A stretch of DNA of 55,377 bases, from contig JAFSJJ010000033.1 in the NCBI GenBank assembly GCA_017439345.1, forward strand, positions 1-55,377, read 5' to 3'. Below the pieces are notes generated by a model, which was not told where the DNA came from, searched no databases, and worked only from the letters and a program-made list of their open reading frames with translations. Positions 1 to 7,949 of this stretch are shown here, one piece after another. The position numbers were made by a program, and so were the translations under genes. Source of the DNA: Synergistaceae bacterium (GTDB lineage Bacteria; Synergistota; Synergistia; Synergistales; Aminobacteriaceae). The stretch's first letter is position 1. The number at the start of each line of letters is the position of its first letter.

Positions 1-25
1 AGCCACGAGCCACGAGCCACGAGCC
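1..25 (-). repeat. Heptamer tandem repeat (GGCTCGT)n, edge-truncated
   Basis: On the minus strand the 7-base unit GGCTCGT is repeated about 3.6 times and runs off the window edge. The first unit starts at the base right after a TATAAT -10 element, so transcription should start inside the repeat. The same layout with a different heptamer is seen at 945-1026. Confidence 0.85.
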
Positions 26-55
26 ATTATACTGATTTGCGCGCAATTTTGTCAA
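26..55 (-). promoter_or_regulatory. Sigma70 promoter abutting heptamer repeat
   Basis: On the minus strand TTGACA (50-55) and TATAAT (26-31) are perfect consensus hexamers with an 18-bp spacer. It reads leftward, towards a gene outside the window. The flanking bases (GGTTGACA, then AATTGC, then GTATAAT) match the promoter at 1027-1056. Confidence 0.85.
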
Positions 56-98
56 CCCTTTCATTAATAAATAATGCAAGCTAATTATATAATAAATT

Positions 99-120
99 CC
101 CCGGATAAAGCTCATCCGGG
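99..120 (-). terminator. Rho-independent terminator of the methyltransferase gene
   Basis: An inverted repeat, CCCGGAT (114-120 on the minus strand) pairing with ATCCGGG, lies just after the stop codon of the methyltransferase and is followed on the minus strand by a T-rich stretch. Confidence 0.7.
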
Positions 121-132
121 AGAAAATTTTAA

Positions 133-882
133 TTAAATCTTTGCTGCCTTCTCTGCCAGGACATGATAGCCGAAGCATAACAATTCACCGGAGCTGTTAT
201 CGTTCTTGTCCATCAAGTATAACTTTCTCAGCATAATTTCTTTCGCAAGCCGTCCTGTAATTCCCAAGTTAAGACCTGAATATTTTTTACCTACACCATC
301 AAGCCTGCGGAGTTCTTGAGCAATATAACTGAAATAATTTCCGTTTCTTGTTATCGATACAGGAATCAAATTATTTTCTTTCAAGACCCTTTCATACCAG
401 TAAGAATTAAACCCGGTCGCAAAATGATACGGTGCAAAGTGAGTCAAGCTGCAGAAAGGAGCAGTAATTATAAGTCGGCCTCCAGTCTTCAAGAGCCTTG
501 CAAATTCCCTTACAGCATCAGCGGGATTAAATAAATGTTCGAATACTTCAGTGCATAAAATTACATCGAACGAAGCATCAGGTTCAGGAATATTAACTAT
601 ATCGCTTACAATATCAATTCTGCTGGTGTCCCATTTACCTGTTTGAAGACCTTTGCCGTCTCCTGTGCCTGTGTATTGATTAAAGTCCTGACTCACATAA
701 ACAAGATGGCTGCAGTATTCTTTGTATTTGCACTCTCCTGCGCCTGCATCGAGAAGCCTTTTACCTGAGGGAATTGCCTGAAGCTGAGATTTTACCCATT
801 CATCACGATTTGAGGGATTATCTTGGCCTATATTGCCGGTTGCACCGATAAGAAACTTTACTAGAGAAGCTGCAATATTCAT
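133..882 (-). CDS. Class I SAM-dependent methyltransferase
   Basis: A 249-residue soluble protein. The SAM-binding motif I is LLDAGAGE (about residues 43-50). Further on, the stretch around residues 100-118 (SFDVILCTEVFEHL) matches the Methyltransf_11 fold that binds SAM and ends beta strand 4. The substrate cannot be told; relatives act on quinones, sugars or lipids. An AGAGAGG Shine-Dalgarno site about 8 bases before the ATG at 882 supports the start. The gene is transcribed alone, between the recA terminator and its own terminator, from a strong promoter at 1027-1056. Its leader would be about 135 nt, more than half of it heptamer repeat, which is unusual. Confidence 0.8.
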   Translation of the reverse strand: MNIAASLVKFLIGATGNIGQDNPSNRDEWVKSQLQAIPSGKRLLDAGAGECKYKEYCSHLVYVSQDFNQYTGTGDGKGLQTGKWDTSRIDIVSDIVNIPEPDASFDVILCTEVFEHLFNPADAVREFARLLKTGGRLIITAPFCSLTHFAPYHFATGFNSYWYERVLKENNLIPVSITRNGNYFSYIAQELRRLDGVGKKYSGLNLGITGRLAKEIMLRKLYLMDKNDNSSGELLCFGYHVLAEKAAKI

Positions 883-944
883 TATATTGACCTCTCTACT
901 TGCTCAAACGTTGAAACTATATTAGATTTAGAGACAAGAATTAC

Positions 945-1026
945 GCGAACTGCGAACTGCGAACTGCGAACTGCGAACTGCGAACTGCGAACTGCGAACT
1001 GCGAACTGCGAACTGCGAACTGCGAA
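945..1026 (-). repeat. Heptamer tandem repeat (TTCGCAG)n, about 11.7 copies
   Basis: On the minus strand the unit TTCGCAG is repeated perfectly over 82 bp. The first unit directly abuts the -10 hexamer at 1027-1032. The repeat would form the 5' end of the methyltransferase mRNA. Perfect copies suggest recent expansion by slippage, so copy number probably varies between strains. Confidence 0.95.
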
Positions 1027-1056
1027 ATTATACGCACATTTTTGCAATTCTGTCAA
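1027..1056 (-). promoter_or_regulatory. Consensus sigma70 promoter for the methyltransferase
   Basis: TTGACA (1051-1056) and TATAAT (1027-1032) on the minus strand with an 18-bp spacer. Transcription should start near 1020, inside the first heptamer. It shares spacing and flanks with the promoter at 26-55. Confidence 0.88.
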
Positions 1057-1090
1057 CCTCCTTTATACTTAAAAAAATAATTTCTAAAAA

Positions 1091-1130
1091 GTTTCCTCCA
1101 GCTGAATACACAAATTATACCAGCCAGAGG
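1091..1130 (-). terminator. Rho-independent terminator of recA
   Basis: On the minus strand CCTCTGGCTG pairs with CAGCTGGAGG (10 bp, two GU pairs) around an AT-rich loop, and AAACTTTTT follows. It lies directly after the recA stop. Confidence 0.85.
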
Positions 1131-1139
1131 AATAATTAT

Positions 1140-2294
1140 TTACCTGTCATCGTCAGAAATATCAAGTACGTCTTCTTCTGGTAATTCTGACTCCGGGTTA
1201 AAATCATCTTCTGTGACTCCTGAAGGCGGCAGAACACCACTCGAGTTAATATCTTCATCATCGGTCGTGAGGCCTATTCCCTTATTTACTTCTGACATGA
1301 TTTCCTTCACGATCTCGTCTTGAAGCGCAGGATTCTCCGACAAGAATTTTGCTACTGTCTCCTTGCCCTGTCCTAATGTCTCGCCTTTGTATGCAAGCCA
1401 ACCGCCTCTCTTAGTCATAACTCCATAATCAATGGCCATGTCAACAACAGCGACTCCAACAGGGATGCCTTTGCCGTAAATAAGACTCGCGTGAGCTGTC
1501 CTGAACGGAGGAGCTAATTTATTCTTCACGATTTTCAAGTAAAGCTCATGTCCGATAGTAACATCGCCTTTGTCTAATTTCTTGCCCCGTCTTACTTCAA
1601 GCCTTACTGACGCATAAAATTTCAGAGCCCTGCCTCCTGTCGTAGTCTCACTCGGTCCGGGTGCATATCCTGTTGAGATCATTGCTCTTAACTGGTTAAT
1701 GAATACAACTATGCAATTTGTCTTTGATATTATCCCTGTGAGCTGCCTCAATGCATATGACATCAAGCGCGCCTGAAGTCCCATTTGACTCTCGCCTATT
1801 CGTCCTTCAATTTCTGCCTGAGGAGTCAACGCTGCAACTGAGTCTATAACTACAATATCAACTGCACCGGTTCTTACGAGCTGATTCAAGACATACATAG
1901 CCTGTTCACCGCTGTCGGGCTGAGCAAGATACAAATCATCGATCTTAACTCCTAAAGTAGCTGCCATTCTCGGGTCTAATGCGTGTTCAGCGTCAATGAA
2001 TGCTGCTACGCCTCCTGCCTTCTGAGCTTCTGCAACTGCACATAAAGCTATCGTTGTCTTTCCTGAACCTTCAGGCCCGAAGATTTCTATTATGCGTCCC
2101 TTAGGGTAGCCTCCGATTCCTAATGCAACATCAAGGGGCAGAACTCCGCTTGAGATTACTTCAATATTTTTCTTGGCCTGCTCTCCGAGCTTCATTATTG
2201 CGCCGTCTCCGAATTTGGATTTTATATCGCTGATTGCTTCGTCTAGTATCTGGTCGCGTGTTACCGCAGCTTTCTTAGCTGTCTTAGCTGCCAT
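1140..2294 (-). CDS. recA: RecA recombinase
   Basis: The 384-residue strand-exchange ATPase of homologous recombination and SOS induction. Walker A GPEGSGKT is at residues 73-80 and the Walker B strand is VVIDSVAAL. The QMGLQARLMS and NQLRA loops and the C-terminal lid region are intact. The last 40 or so residues form an acidic tail (DDEDINS onward), which in RecA proteins damps DNA binding. The start is set by AAGGTG six bases before the ATG. It is last in the minus-strand operon but has its own promoter at 2339-2366. I saw no clear LexA-type palindrome there. Confidence 0.99.
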   Translation of the reverse strand: MAAKTAKKAAVTRDQILDEAISDIKSKFGDGAIMKLGEQAKKNIEVISSGVLPLDVALGIGGYPKGRIIEIFGPEGSGKTTIALCAVAEAQKAGGVAAFIDAEHALDPRMAATLGVKIDDLYLAQPDSGEQAMYVLNQLVRTGAVDIVVIDSVAALTPQAEIEGRIGESQMGLQARLMSYALRQLTGIISKTNCIVVFINQLRAMISTGYAPGPSETTTGGRALKFYASVRLEVRRGKKLDKGDVTIGHELYLKIVKNKLAPPFRTAHASLIYGKGIPVGVAVVDMAIDYGVMTKRGGWLAYKGETLGQGKETVAKFLSENPALQDEIVKEIMSEVNKGIGLTTDDEDINSSGVLPPSGVTEDDFNPESELPEEDVLDISDDDR

Positions 2295-2338
2295 GATTTC
2301 ACCTTCTTGAATTTATTTTATATTTCTTGAGCCTGAAT

Positions 2339-2366
2339 AGTATAGCATTCTATAATTTCGGCTCAA
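2339..2366 (-). promoter_or_regulatory. recA promoter with extended -10
   Basis: On the minus strand TTGAGC (2361-2366), a 16-bp spacer, then TGC-TATACT (2339-2347), an extended -10. The -35 lies inside the end of cinA, so recA can be expressed apart from the upstream operon. Confidence 0.65.
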
Positions 2367-3576
2367 GATTCTTATTGTGAAGAGTCCTCCAGAGTTCAGC
2401 CAATGCAAATCTCACTGCACGAGTCCTTATCTCGCTCCGGTTACCGGGTAAAACTTTCATGAACGCGCAAGCCTTCTCTCGAGACGCTAACCCAAAATAT
2501 ACAGTTCCTACAGGTTTTGACTCAGTTCCTCCGTCAGGTCCTGCAATTCCTGTTATAGAGACTGCATAATCAGAGTCATAAATTCTTAACGCTCCCTCAG
2601 CCATCGAGACAGCACACTCTTTACTCACTGCACCGAAATTAGCAATTATATTCCCGTCAACGCCTAATATTTTATGCTTTGCGTTATTGCTGTAAGTTAC
2701 CGCGCTCCCGTTAAAGACTTCAGAACTTCCGGCTATCTCAGTCAACGCTGCTCCGACAAGTCCGCCTGTACATGACTCAGAACATGAAATTTTTGCATGA
2801 TTAATCTTTGCTTCGTATAACACTGCTTCAGCAAGAGACTTACACCCCTTAGGCAATACATCATCAAATCTTGAACGCGTTAATTTTTCGGCTTCGTCAA
2901 CATCGTCAGGCTTACCTCTGATTATTAACTCAACTTGAGGGAACGCAGGCAAAATCGACACATGAAGAGCATGATTATTAATCACTTCGGGGATTCGTTC
3001 CGCAATAGTCATCTCAGGAAGACCGAGAATTATAATTGATGCCCAAACGTGTTTATTATCCTGAGCAAATATCTCCGGGAGTTCCTGCCTCGTCATTGCT
3101 TCATATTCCATAGGGACTCCGGGAAGGGCTATAACTTGAGTGTTATCTTTCGTGAACTTGATTCCCAATGCTGAACCAGTAGGGTTATAAACTGGCTGTG
3201 CTTTAACAGGAATCATTGCTTGAGTGCTGCGGCTCTTCTCGAGTCTTGCAAGTCTGTCCGGGTTATCTTTGACTCTTGATAATATCTTGTCATACATTGA
3301 GTCAGAATATAACTCACAGCCTAAATATTTTGCTATTGCGTAACGTGTTTTATCATCATGAGTCGGGCCGAGTCCTCCTGAGAGAATCAACAAGTCGGTT
3401 TTGCCAATCCAGCGCGACAATAAATTAATAATCTCGTCTTCATAATCAGAAATTACTTCGATAGCCTTGACCTCGATCCCCTTGTTATGCAGGTGCCACG
3501 CCATGAAGTTAGCGTTCTTCTCGAGCCTTACTCCGCTTAGCAGCTCATCACCGATTGCAGTTAATACAGCATTCAT
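2350..3576 (-). CDS. cinA: CinA: nicotinamide-nucleotide amidohydrolase family
   Basis: 408 residues in two domains. The N-terminal MoCF-like domain (about 1-170) starts TAIGDELLSG and holds LSGGLGPTHDDKT. The C-terminal CinA/PncC domain (about 250-400) has CSESCTGG, GSSEVFNGS and SITGIAGPDGG. Known CinA proteins deamidate NMN in pyridine-nucleotide recycling; the N-terminal domain has been linked to ADP-ribose hydrolysis in some bacteria. The pairing with recA is common, but a role in competence is not shown here. The start lies 4 bases after the pgpA stop with AGGAG just upstream, so the two are probably coupled. Confidence 0.96.
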   Translation of the reverse strand: MNAVLTAIGDELLSGVRLEKNANFMAWHLHNKGIEVKAIEVISDYEDEIINLLSRWIGKTDLLILSGGLGPTHDDKTRYAIAKYLGCELYSDSMYDKILSRVKDNPDRLARLEKSRSTQAMIPVKAQPVYNPTGSALGIKFTKDNTQVIALPGVPMEYEAMTRQELPEIFAQDNKHVWASIIILGLPEMTIAERIPEVINNHALHVSILPAFPQVELIIRGKPDDVDEAEKLTRSRFDDVLPKGCKSLAEAVLYEAKINHAKISCSESCTGGLVGAALTEIAGSSEVFNGSAVTYSNNAKHKILGVDGNIIANFGAVSKECAVSMAEGALRIYDSDYAVSITGIAGPDGGTESKPVGTVYFGLASREKACAFMKVLPGNRSEIRTRAVRFALAELWRTLHNKNLEPKL

Positions 3577-3580
3577 GCTA

Positions 3581-4066
3581 TCATGCTCCTAACGTATTTA
3601 TTAACTCGTGAATCCAGCCGCGATGATACAAGTAAGCGTTAAAGACCTGCAATATAATATTTCCCATTACGCCGCCGACTATATCATCAGCCATTATGCC
3701 CCAGCCTCCTGGTAACTTTTCCATTGCAGAGACCGGCCAAGGCTTGAGAATGTCTATTAACCTGAACAGAAAGAATCCGGGAATAATAAAGCTCTTAGGC
3801 AGCAATAACAACGTTATCCACATTCCAGGAACTTCGTCGATATTAAGAAAGCTGGGATCCTTCATGTTAAAGAATTTCTCTGATTTATCCGTTGCCCAGA
3901 CTCCGACCAGACTAACGAGGACTATTGCCCATAAGGGAACATCAACGAACACGCTTACTACACATGCTGCAAATGAACTGACAGTGCCGGGCATTCCTGA
4001 TGGTATAAAGCCTAGACCGAATAAACTTGCTATATATACATAAATTGGATACTTTTTTATTTTCAT
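3581..4066 (-). CDS. pgpA: Phosphatidylglycerophosphatase A
   Basis: A 161-residue integral membrane phosphatase of the PgpA family that makes phosphatidylglycerol from its phosphate in the inner membrane. The N-terminal stretch FGLGFIPSGMPGTVSS and the later motif PSFLNIDEVPGMW match the family, which normally has D-E-x-x-G-M near the second position. The segment LIDILKPWP is also typical. Its ATG overlaps the rimO stop as ATGA, pointing to translational coupling. Confidence 0.93.
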   Translation of the reverse strand: MKIKKYPIYVYIASLFGLGFIPSGMPGTVSSFAACVVSVFVDVPLWAIVLVSLVGVWATDKSEKFFNMKDPSFLNIDEVPGMWITLLLLPKSFIIPGFFLFRLIDILKPWPVSAMEKLPGGWGIMADDIVGGVMGNIILQVFNAYLYHRGWIHELINTLGA

Positions 4067-5358
4067 GAATTAATCACCTCACCGAATAAGTCATTTTCTA
4101 CACAGTCATAAATTTTTGCCTTGATAATATCTCCGGGCTTCGAGTCCCTGACTCCTGACACGCATACTAAGCCGTCAACTTCAGGTGCATCACGATAGCT
4201 CCTGCCCCAGAACTCCTGAGACTCTGAGTCAAAGTCTTCGAGTAACACATCAAGTTCACGGTTCATGAATAACCCTCCTCGTTCCTGTGAAATCTCTGAC
4301 TGAAGACTCATCAATCGGGCGCATCGTTCTTCAGCGGTCTTGATGTTGACTCTATTGGGAAATTTCGCAGCCCTAGTGCCTTCTTCAGGTGAGTAGACAA
4401 AGCAGCCAAGTCTGTCGAATTCTATTTCACTGATGAAGTCTTCGAGCCTCGCAAAACTTGACTCGCTCTCACCGGGGAAGCCTGTCATTATAGTAGTGCG
4501 TAACGTGAAGAGATTATCTATGCTCCTGATATAGTTAAATATATGCTCTAAGTGTCCGGGCTTAACTGGTCTGTTCATTCGAGATAATATTTCAGGATCA
4601 GCATGTTGAATCGGTATATCAAGATAGTGCAGAACTTTTTCTTGACTCATCAGGAAGTCTATTAACGCCTCGTCGACTCTGTTAGGGTGAAGATATAAGA
4701 GTCTCAGCCATGTCCCCGAAGGCAGCTCATGATTCAGAGTCTTAATGAGAGTCTCTAAGTTAGTCCCGTCGTTAAAGTCCTGGCCGTAAACCGTTAAATC
4801 CTGACCGACAAGACATAATTCTTTCGCTCCTGAAGCACACAGCATTAACGCTTCATCTACTAAGAGATTCAAAGGAATGCTTCTCAATCTGCCTCTGATC
4901 ATGGGAATAGCACAATATGAGCAAAGTGTATTGCAGCCCTCGCTGATTTTCAGGTAACGAGTCCAGAAAGTTTTATTCAACGCAGGAGCTTTATTCTTGC
5001 AATTTGAGTTCTCTCGACCGCCGAGAAATTTTATTATCGAGTCCCAGTCTTCTGACTTAACGAACAAATCAACGCTTGGGAATTCCTTCGCGAGTTCAGA
5101 GCCGTAACGGTTATACAGACAGCCTGCTACTATGAACTTCTTGATAACTCCTTTAGCCTTCAAGTCTTCGATGTCAATAATAGCGTTTATATTCTCCTTC
5201 ACAGCTTCCTGAATGAAACCGCACGTGTTAATTATCACCGTGTCTGACTCTGAAATATCATCAGCGATTTCGTGACCGTGTGCTGTTAATAAGCGCAACA
5301 AATTTTCACTGTCCGCAGTATTCTTCGCACAGCCCATACTTTCAATATAAATCTTCAT
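4063..5358 (-). CDS. rimO: Ribosomal protein S12 methylthiotransferase RimO
   Basis: A 431-residue radical-SAM enzyme that methylthiolates the conserved aspartate of ribosomal protein S12. The N-terminal MTTase domain supplies three cluster cysteines: MGCAKN (C10), INTCGF and VAGCLYNR. The radical-SAM triad is CNTLCSYC (about 142-149). A TRAM domain closes the protein (about 365-431). The opening MKIYIESMGCAKN is RimO-like, and LGCFVYSPEEGT is also characteristic. It sits 10 bp after the Mrr-like gene and overlaps pgpA. Confidence 0.97.
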   Translation of the reverse strand: MKIYIESMGCAKNTADSENLLRLLTAHGHEIADDISESDTVIINTCGFIQEAVKENINAIIDIEDLKAKGVIKKFIVAGCLYNRYGSELAKEFPSVDLFVKSEDWDSIIKFLGGRENSNCKNKAPALNKTFWTRYLKISEGCNTLCSYCAIPMIRGRLRSIPLNLLVDEALMLCASGAKELCLVGQDLTVYGQDFNDGTNLETLIKTLNHELPSGTWLRLLYLHPNRVDEALIDFLMSQEKVLHYLDIPIQHADPEILSRMNRPVKPGHLEHIFNYIRSIDNLFTLRTTIMTGFPGESESSFARLEDFISEIEFDRLGCFVYSPEEGTRAAKFPNRVNIKTAEERCARLMSLQSEISQERGGLFMNRELDVLLEDFDSESQEFWGRSYRDAPEVDGLVCVSGVRDSKPGDIIKAKIYDCVENDLFGEVINS

Positions 5359-5368
5359 GAGTTAATAA

Positions 5369-6760
5369 TTACTGCCTCTCGTACTCGCTGAAGCTCTCCG
5401 TGTCGATTGATTTGATCTCGAAAACTTTTTCAATGCTTACACAGAAATTATTCGTTATCATCAAGTTAGCAAGCCTTGAGCCGTCTATCAGCATAATTTT
5501 TTCTGCCCTAGCATAATTCACAGCCTGAGCCGAGAAACTTGCCGTAGTAGCAAAGAGTCCCTTGCCTCCCTTGTCTGCCAATGCCCTGACGAAAGTTTGA
5601 ATGTCGCCCTTGCCTACTTTCTTGGACGGAGATAACTTGCGCGCCTGAATGTAGATAGGACTCAAACCGGGCTCATTCTCGAGTATTACACCGTGAATGC
5701 AGTCATCGCCCGAGACTTCAGTTGTATATCTTGCGTTCTGGAATGCCCGATAACCCATCTTGGAGAGCAGATCTATCACCAGCATTTCGAATCTGTCTGA
5801 AGGTATAGCCGCAGTCTTTCGCAGGACTTCATTAGCAAGTTCTTCGTTGAATTTCTCTAAGACGCTCTCAAGTGAATTTACGGACGAGTTTGCAATATTA
5901 TTTTCTGGTTCGTGTTGAGCAGCTGAAGGAGTTATCACGAAATTTGACTCTGACTCTGATTCTGAATCTGAATCTGAGTCTGATTCTTGTTCTGGTTCTG
6001 ACTCTGACTCTGACTCTGAGTCTGACTCAAGTTCTGACTCTGAGTCTTCAGGGTCTGCGTAAAATTCTGAAGCGTCATCATCGCCGAAATCTTCAAGAGC
6101 GTTGTTATCATTATCTTCTGTTTCGATTACCTGATTATCTTCCGGAGTATCTATTATCATGTTATTATCTTCTTCGCCTCCTGTTAAGTCTAAGTCCCCT
6201 TCGGTGTCTTCAAGTAATTCTGATTCTGATTCTGAGTCTGCTTCTGATTCAATTACTGACTCTGACTCTGACTCTGAGTCTGACTCTTCGTAAGTATCTT
6301 GCGCTTCTGGTTCTGACTCAGACTCAGACTCAGACTCTGACTCAAGTTCTGCTTCAGTCCCTGATTCTGACTCTGAGTCTGCTTCTGCTTCAGGTTCGGG
6401 CGGCAATTCGAATTCAGACTCTGCCAGAGCTTCTGACGTTCCCCGAGTCCTGAGTCTTGCTAAATAGTCATCGTCAATGCTTACAGGGTCATCATCAAGG
6501 ACATCGAGTCCCAAGTTAGTAATCATGTAAGTATTCTTAGAAGGACTTGAAATTAAACCGTGCTGTTTCAAATCGCTTCGAGCCTTCTTAATATGTTCGC
6601 GCAGAATATTTTTATCACCTGAAGACATCTCATTTGGGTCTTCGCCTATATATCTGGTTATTATGCTGAACAATTCCCCTATAACGTAGCTGTGAGGCAT
6701 CTCATCTCTGAAAGCCTCGAGAAGGGGCTTGCGTATTTCCTGAGTGATGGGAACAGGCAT
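5369..6760 (-). CDS. Mrr-like protein with long Ser/Glu/Asp linker, probably not a nuclease
   Basis: 463 residues from the ATG at 6760, chosen because GAGGTG lies 8 bases upstream; a longer reading would start at 6796 without a site. Residues 1-90 look like the Mrr N-terminal winged helix (DEMPHSYVIGELFSIITRY, ending in a helix that reads ITNLGLDVLDDDP). Residues 115-285 are a highly acidic tract of SE, SD and ES dipeptides. Residues 305-450 resemble the Mrr catalytic fold (FEMLVIDLLSKMGYRAFQNA, then SPIYIQARKLSP). In active Mrr domains the motifs read IDG and QAK; here they read IHG and QAR, so two catalytic positions appear lost. It heads the rimO-pgpA-cinA-recA operon. Confidence 0.75.
   Translation of the reverse strand: MPVPITQEIRKPLLEAFRDEMPHSYVIGELFSIITRYIGEDPNEMSSGDKNILREHIKKARSDLKQHGLISSPSKNTYMITNLGLDVLDDDPVSIDDDYLARLRTRGTSEALAESEFELPPEPEAEADSESESGTEAELESESESESESEPEAQDTYEESDSESESESVIESEADSESESELLEDTEGDLDLTGGEEDNNMIIDTPEDNQVIETEDNDNNALEDFGDDDASEFYADPEDSESELESDSESESESEPEQESDSDSDSESESESNFVITPSAAQHEPENNIANSSVNSLESVLEKFNEELANEVLRKTAAIPSDRFEMLVIDLLSKMGYRAFQNARYTTEVSGDDCIHGVILENEPGLSPIYIQARKLSPSKKVGKGDIQTFVRALADKGGKGLFATTASFSAQAVNYARAEKIMLIDGSRLANLMITNNFCVSIEKVFEIKSIDTESFSEYERQ
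5940..6400 (-). repeat. Low-complexity hexamer-like DNA encoding the Ser/Glu/Asp linker
   Basis: Two blocks (about 5945-6055 and 6215-6390) consist of imperfect repeats of TCTGAC, TCTGAG and TCTGAT. They encode alternating serine and acidic residues in one frame. Six-base units keep the frame when they expand or contract. The opposite strand reads as a leucine/threonine-rich open frame, which is a shadow. Confidence 0.85.
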
Positions 6761-6807
6761 AAAATTTTCACCTCGTAAATATGAATGAATAATCATGACT
6801 GCGAAAA

Positions 6808-6838
6808 ATTATACTTCAAATTACGAATTTATTATAAT
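6808..6838. promoter_or_regulatory. Divergent -10 elements between Mrr-like gene and deacetylase
   Basis: TATAAT on the minus strand (6808-6813) faces the Mrr-like operon and TATAAT on the plus strand (6833-6838) faces the deacetylase, 19 bp apart. No good -35 is visible for either. After the minus -10 comes a single TTCGCAG, the same heptamer that is amplified at 945-1026. Confidence 0.5.
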
Positions 6839-6860
6839 TTGCAAAAGGAGTGAAGTAATC

Positions 6861-7805
6861 ATGAAGGCTGCAAGACTTTTCACAGCAATATTGTTAACAG
6901 CGTTGACGTTCACAAGCTCACATGCTCAAGACTGGGCGAAAGATAATCTTGACCTGCGCAAGGCTCTCCCGAACATCACAGACTCACCGGTGCGCAAAGT
7001 TCCTGTTAATTCGTTAGCTCCTATTGCAGACTCACAGGGCATTATACGGCGCGTTAGGCTCTATGACGATGAGTTAAAGGCGTGTGCATTGACGTTCGAT
7101 ATGTGCGAGCTTGATACTGTAACGACCGGCTGCGACATGGACGTTATTAATTTCCTGAGAGAAAAGAATATTCCTGCTACTTTATTCATGGGCGGCAAGT
7201 GGATGAGGACTCATTCAAGACGTGTGAAGCAAATCATGACTGCAAAAAATTTTGAGATAGCGAATCACAACTGGTCTCACGGTAACTGCGCATTATTATC
7301 AAGTGAAGGACTCAAGGCTCAAGTATTATGGACTCAATCGCAGTATGAATTATTACGTGAAGAAGCAGGACTTGATGACATTCAACCTGTTCCGACTCTG
7401 TTCAGGCTGCCCTATGGCCGGAGCAGTGAGTCAGCTGTCAAGATCATCAATGAGTTAGGACTTCGGGTCATTCAATGGGACGTAGCTGCGGAGTCAGGGG
7501 ATAACTCTAACATGAAGCGCGCTAAGAGGTCTGCGAGACTCGTTGCTGACATGACGAGGCCGGGGAGTATTTTATTATTTCATGCTAATCTTGTTCCAAA
7601 GGGGACGATTAATTTATTGCGTGAAGTAGTAAGTATTCTTGAGTCAAGGGGCTATGAGTTCGTGAAAGTGAGTGAGCTGCTCGAGATGGGAGAACCTGAG
7701 ATTACTCGTGATGGATATTTCACGAAGCCTGGAGATAATAAAGCACTTGATAAGAAGTTCGGCATTGACGGCACAGGAAGAAAAACGAGATTCACAGGTA
7801 AATAA
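6861..7805 (+). CDS. Secreted polysaccharide deacetylase-family protein
   Basis: 314 residues from the ATG at 6861, which has AAAGGAG 10 bases upstream and opens a signal peptide (MKAARLFTAILLTALTFTSSHA, cleavage after SSHA). The NodB-homology domain shows ACALTFDMCE (motif 1), NHNWSHGN (motif 2 histidines), FRLPYGRSS (motif 3), QWDVAAESGD and GSILLFHAN. Motif 1 carries Met-Cys-Glu where the usual family has Asp-Gly, a variant seen in a subset of the family, so the metal site may differ. Likely periplasmic; the substrate (peptidoglycan or surface glycan) is unknown. A terminator follows. Confidence 0.88.
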   Translation: MKAARLFTAILLTALTFTSSHAQDWAKDNLDLRKALPNITDSPVRKVPVNSLAPIADSQGIIRRVRLYDDELKACALTFDMCELDTVTTGCDMDVINFLREKNIPATLFMGGKWMRTHSRRVKQIMTAKNFEIANHNWSHGNCALLSSEGLKAQVLWTQSQYELLREEAGLDDIQPVPTLFRLPYGRSSESAVKIINELGLRVIQWDVAAESGDNSNMKRAKRSARLVADMTRPGSILLFHANLVPKGTINLLREVVSILESRGYEFVKVSELLEMGEPEITRDGYFTKPGDNKALDKKFGIDGTGRKTRFTGK

Positions 7806-7828
7806 TAAGTGATATAATGACTCGTTAG

Positions 7829-7860
7829 GCAGTTCTTGTGAATTAACGGGAGCTGCTTTG
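7829..7860 (+). terminator. Terminator after the deacetylase
   Basis: GCAGTTC (7829-7835) pairs with GAGCTGC (7850-7856), followed by TTTGTG. The T tract is short, so efficiency is uncertain. Confidence 0.55.
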
Positions 7861-7861
7861 T

Positions 7862-7886
7862 GTTACTAATACATTTACTAATACAA
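7862..7886. repeat. 25-bp two-iteron element, copy 1
   Basis: GTTACTAATACA, one base, then TTACTAATACAA: the same 11-mer TTACTAATACA twice, 12 bp apart. A copy with one mismatch at the central base lies at 53657-53681. It sits between convergent genes here. Function unknown. Confidence 0.85.
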
Positions 7887-7949
7887 GAAGGTTGACTCGC
7901 TTTAAGACTCATCTAGGCTCGCAAAGATTTTTTCACGAATAAGAATGCA

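Noticed and set aside
945-1026. Heptamer array considered as a CRISPR array.
   Set aside because: The units are contiguous 7-bp repeats without spacers; there are no cas genes.
5872-6453. A 193-residue leucine/threonine-rich open frame on the plus strand.
   Set aside because: It is the reverse strand of the Ser/Glu/Asp linker; low-complexity DNA keeps it open, and it has no credible start signal.
7806-7949. A reverse-strand open frame overlapping the deacetylase end (7652-7912).
   Set aside because: It lies antisense to a clear gene, shows no family features, and overlaps the terminator and the repeat element.
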